A stretch of DNA of 7,606 bases. Origin: Candidatus Nanohalarchaeota archaeon (GTDB lineage: Archaea; EX4484-52; JAADEF01). The notes below the pieces were generated by a model that saw nothing but the letters and a program-made list of their open reading frames with translations, was not told the origin of the DNA and did not search any database. The DNA is taken from positions 1-7,606 of the forward strand of contig JAADEF010000050.1 of NCBI GenBank assembly GCA_013153555.1. Reading direction: 5' to 3'. This document shows positions 5,801-7,606 of the stretch, in pieces. The stretch's first letter is position 1. Each line of letters starts with the position of its first letter. The position numbers and the translations under genes are program-made.

Positions 5801-7606
5801 TATCTGGTTCATCAACTATGCTTTTTGGATCCCACATATAGTAATAATTAATTTTTCCTTTGTTTGGAGCAGTCTCAGGAGTCTTATTTAAAGGTGTATC
5901 TAACGAACCATTAGTAAAAGCAGGTAAGGATTGATTCTTCAAAAGAATAATGGTGGGATATCTATCTCCACCGCAAGGAAATGCCATTCTTTCTCCATGC
6001 CCGTGCATACCCCATTTAAATACAAATGGTTGTTTAGTGTCGTGTAAAGCTTTAACAGTATACCATGCTTGTGCCCACCCTATCGCATTATCATTCCTTC
6101 CATTAGCAAACACTGCCCAAGGCATTGATTTAGAAGGATTATCATAAATGTAGCGAGTTGTATTCCAATATTCAAAAGCAGACATATTGGTATGGTCATA
6201 AGTTATATTCCACCCTACTTTTCCATACACTCCTTCAAATGAACCCTTAAACTGAGGACTTAATGCAGGATCATAAACTCCCACATTACCTACGATAAAT
6301 GCAAACATTTCCGGATGTCTTAAACCCCACATAACTGTTCCTGAACCACCCATTGAGTTTCCGCCAAGAGATACATAGTTATAATCTATGTTATAATGCT
6401 TATCCATAAAGTTTTTTACAAAATTCCAAATTCTTATTTGAGTGTAGTTATAAACTTTTCCCTGAAAATAGGACTTTAATGTGCCGTAATTCTCGTGATA
6501 AGCAGTCCACCAATCATAAGGATATTGATTAGTTGCTAAAAGAATAGAACCTCTTTCTGCATTATACCACCACATGTACCCGTAATTAAACCATCCATTC
6601 CAGCAGTGCAAACCAATATGTAAGGGTCTTTTCTCACCAGTAATAGATTTATGTTTTGGATTTCTAGAAATCCTCACCACGTAAAAATCAGGTCTAGGCT
6701 TGTTGGATTCATTACGTTCAGGAAAAGCCCATTTAACATAGTACCACCTCTCTATTGGCCCTTTTACATATAAAGCGCCTTTTTCAAAAGAATGATTATA
6801 TAGTAATACTAACCCAGTACCTGGTTTTTCATGAATTGGATGAGATAAGCTGTTTTTTCCTAACTGTACATCGCTATAATCTTCCTGCCCATCTATAACC
6901 TTAACAACAGCATAATAATAATCTCCTTCTTCTGTATTAGGTATTGCATATACATACTGATTATAATTAGAAATAACTTCATCATAAATAGGATGTCGAG
7001 GAATTATCCAGCTTTTAAATCGTTTTTTAATAACAGTTGGGTACATTATACCTCCGTAAAAAGTAGGAAGCCATCCAGATAAAGGAGAGACCTCGGCAAC
7101 TAATTCTGCATTAACTATGTTCTGAGAGGTTATAGGCTGAGTAGATTTGTATATTCTATATCTTATTTCTCGAGGATTATAAACTTTCCGTGGATGTGAT
7201 CCTTTTAAATATTCACTTCCATTCACATCATTATGATCAAAAACATAAAAAGTATCATTCCATACTAGCAAAGTATCTCCATCTTTGCTGTAAACCGTAT
7301 CTAAAACAACAGAACTGTCTACATCATCAGCATTAGGCAAAGATTTATTACAAGTAACATCTATATGATAATGAGGCTTCAAAGTAATATTATCTGCATA
7401 AATAAAGCCAGGAATATATGTGGATCTAGCTTGAGAAATAAAACGGCGTTCAGGTGACTCATTCAAAGTTAATGTTAAATAAGTTTTCCCATCTGCTAAA
7501 GCCATTTGTATAGGCTCTGTAATATCAGCAATATAATAATTGCGAGGTAAGAAAGGTAAACATCTCGAAGGATTGTATTCTGTTAAAATGCACGCCGTTT
7601 TACTTG
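2835..7606 (-). CDS. Giant membrane-anchored surface protein: esterase, beta-helix and PKD domains (5' end off window)
   Basis: This is a partial gene. The frame stays open from the first visible Met codon (7505) to the edge, adding at least 33 residues, so the start is missing. Numbering below is from that Met (1556 residues). FN3-like domain: about 110-212. Alpha/beta-hydrolase: about 275-530, with nucleophile elbow GGNSMGG (S384), D472 in GRNDN and H501 or H503 in GMHGHG as probable triad. Beta-rich region: 545-655. He_PIG-like Ig domain: 657-736. Right-handed beta-helix: about 744-1137, ending in PDIGAVEY. PKD domains: about 1142-1230 and 1268-1356, each with DFDGDG. Stalk: acidic, Ser-rich. 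Membrane helix: about 1430-1449, then Lys-Arg and a 107-residue, probably cytosolic tail. The outer part carries many N-x-S/T sequons. It is probably a secreted, glycosylated, C-terminally anchored esterase, adhesin or polysaccharide-binding protein; the substrate is unknown. The desulfoferrodoxin gene follows after 24 nt. The architecture is secure; the function is inferred. Confidence 0.85.
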   Translation of the reverse strand, partial: SKTACILTEYNPSRCLPFLPRNYYIADITEPIQMALADGKTYLTLTLNESPERRFISQARSTYIPGFIYADNITLKPHYHIDVTCNKSLPNADDVDSSVVLDTVYSKDGDTLLVWNDTFYVFDHNDVNGSEYLKGSHPRKVYNPREIRYRIYKSTQPITSQNIVNAELVAEVSPLSGWLPTFYGGIMYPTVIKKRFKSWIIPRHPIYDEVISNYNQYVYAIPNTEEGDYYYAVVKVIDGQEDYSDVQLGKNSLSHPIHEKPGTGLVLLYNHSFEKGALYVKGPIERWYYVKWAFPERNESNKPRPDFYVVRISRNPKHKSITGEKRPLHIGLHCWNGWFNYGYMWWYNAERGSILLATNQYPYDWWTAYHENYGTLKSYFQGKVYNYTQIRIWNFVKNFMDKHYNIDYNYVSLGGNSMGGSGTVMWGLRHPEMFAFIVGNVGVYDPALSPQFKGSFEGVYGKVGWNITYDHTNMSAFEYWNTTRYIYDNPSKSMPWAVFANGRNDNAIGWAQAWYTVKALHDTKQPFVFKWGMHGHGERMAFPCGGDRYPTIILLKNQSLPAFTNGSLDTPLNKTPETAPNKGKINYYYMWDPKSIVDEPDRWEVTIYLCDKASVDEADVWITPRRLQNFKVLPHQTYYWRNVQNGKVIQEGVVKPDKWGLITLPNVTISKSKNRIMISQNGFDLVLSAPSQPITWITNREHSYTLKAYGGVPPYTFYIKEGSLPAGVVLDPNTGTLHGKTNQVGSYPITLAVRDQQNQESEISIIIVVMPSKMNFTIPIPIYNNTIIVGPENASKLPYIVENAPPYTTIYLKDGTYYIGYNVLNFRKPNITFISLSRNPSKVILDGRWVTNEYINLYAENITIAYLTIKHVNYHPIHLKGGANYAKLIGLHLLDSGEMLIKVNPSQGDWDAPNTKFNDYGILAHSVMEYTDEGRKHIKDALGGGSCYTDGFDALAIQGWRIFNNTFKRIYCEDGRRITQAFLCWRGCKDVIVENNLFINNPVGIQMCLGEYRESNIRSFDNKTKYPCIGGIVRNNIVYNDGSKRLDTGIGLWRANQTKVYGNVVIAPDENVYASIHARYGDTQVYVVNNLLTHRILATDGARIIKNTPNIQNAPLSWFTGLPYELNLTFDAVPEVADKGMYLGSDLLYDYYGNARDILPDIGAVEYQGKKDININRNLMVSCSPLKGEPPLTITLHISHYCDDCKIKVDFDGDGHYDLTTSQKQVTHTYTEPGVYTIKVGLFWQNTLLNEISSIKIRVIEKKVEKQKEKKKKKTGGGGGFTVPTKQENKSKPSFKQNETNDIKFTLKANPDEGEVPLTVKFELISKRNPLKNLLSTYEWDFDGDGTIDRTTHSPQTIYTYEETGLYNAKLSFKYGDKTYTFQTLIKALPSISQPSESKEPTPMKVVKTAIIEEESEDTNNSLEEILSNTSESSLLKQLSSAVSFAKSETYTYLSKHSNDPYMWGFIIVSFLIILGILYYIIKRNSTHFPLNLKKIVLYKYYNKDQEIYDIDIDKVNAYLNALKTYKEYVKYIPLLDLDTLLHASKYLKLYLSDGKEAYVILSNEKSPLYDDAIIIKDKKGNEQWWIGK
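3765..3824 (-). other. Lys-rich and Gly5 low-complexity linker inside the giant protein
   Basis: This codes for residues 1228-1247 (from the first visible Met): a Lys/Glu/Gln run ending in five Lys, then Thr and five Gly. It joins the two PKD domains and is probably a flexible, strongly basic hinge. The coding strand contains two runs of seven A (within AAAAAAAG and AAAAAAAC), which are slippage-prone in principle. A shift of one base in either direction at the last A-run meets a stop codon within about 12 or about 35 codons. Confidence 0.7.

Overview
This window looks like chromosomal DNA from an anaerobic, A+T-rich archaeon. The evidence is a single archaeal-type MCM replicative helicase, a tRNA-Ala gene without an encoded CCA end, a two-iron superoxide reductase (desulfoferrodoxin), and a giant C-terminally anchored, sequon-rich surface protein with PKD domains. 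I cannot fix the lineage. The MCM sequence and AT-rich style would suit a DPANN or deep euryarchaeal lineage, but that is only an impression. The tRNA is about two-thirds G+C in AT-rich surroundings, which hints at a warm habitat.

Layout from left to right: positions 1-204 are AT-rich and non-coding, with only weak promoter-like words. mcm (205-2334, +) is complete. Its stop codon lies 8 nt from the 3' end of tRNA-Ala(GGC) (2343-2416, -), so the two converge. The tRNA lies 25 nt downstream of the stop codon of the desulfoferrodoxin gene (2442-2810, -). That gene in turn starts 24 nt after the stop codon of a very large gene (2835 to beyond 7606, -). The large gene has no stop codon up to the right-hand edge, so its true start, and any signal peptide, lie outside the window.

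The three minus-strand genes (giant surface protein, superoxide reductase, tRNA-Ala) are close enough to be one transcription unit, although each could have its own promoter. Their products have no obvious shared pathway: one is a cell-surface protein, one an oxygen-defence enzyme, one a translation RNA. The giant protein is the main item of interest. In visible order it has an FN3-like domain, an alpha/beta-hydrolase (esterase) with a plausible Ser-Asp-His triad, a beta-rich linker domain, a putative Ig (He_PIG-like) domain, a right-handed parallel beta-helix, a PKD domain, a Lys/Gly low-complexity linker, a second PKD domain, an acidic Ser-rich stalk, one membrane segment and a cytosolic tail of about 107 residues. 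This suggests attachment to, or cutting of, an external carbohydrate or ester-bearing polymer. I found no CRISPR array, insertion sequence, defence island or intein, and nothing that clearly amounts to a new multi-gene system.
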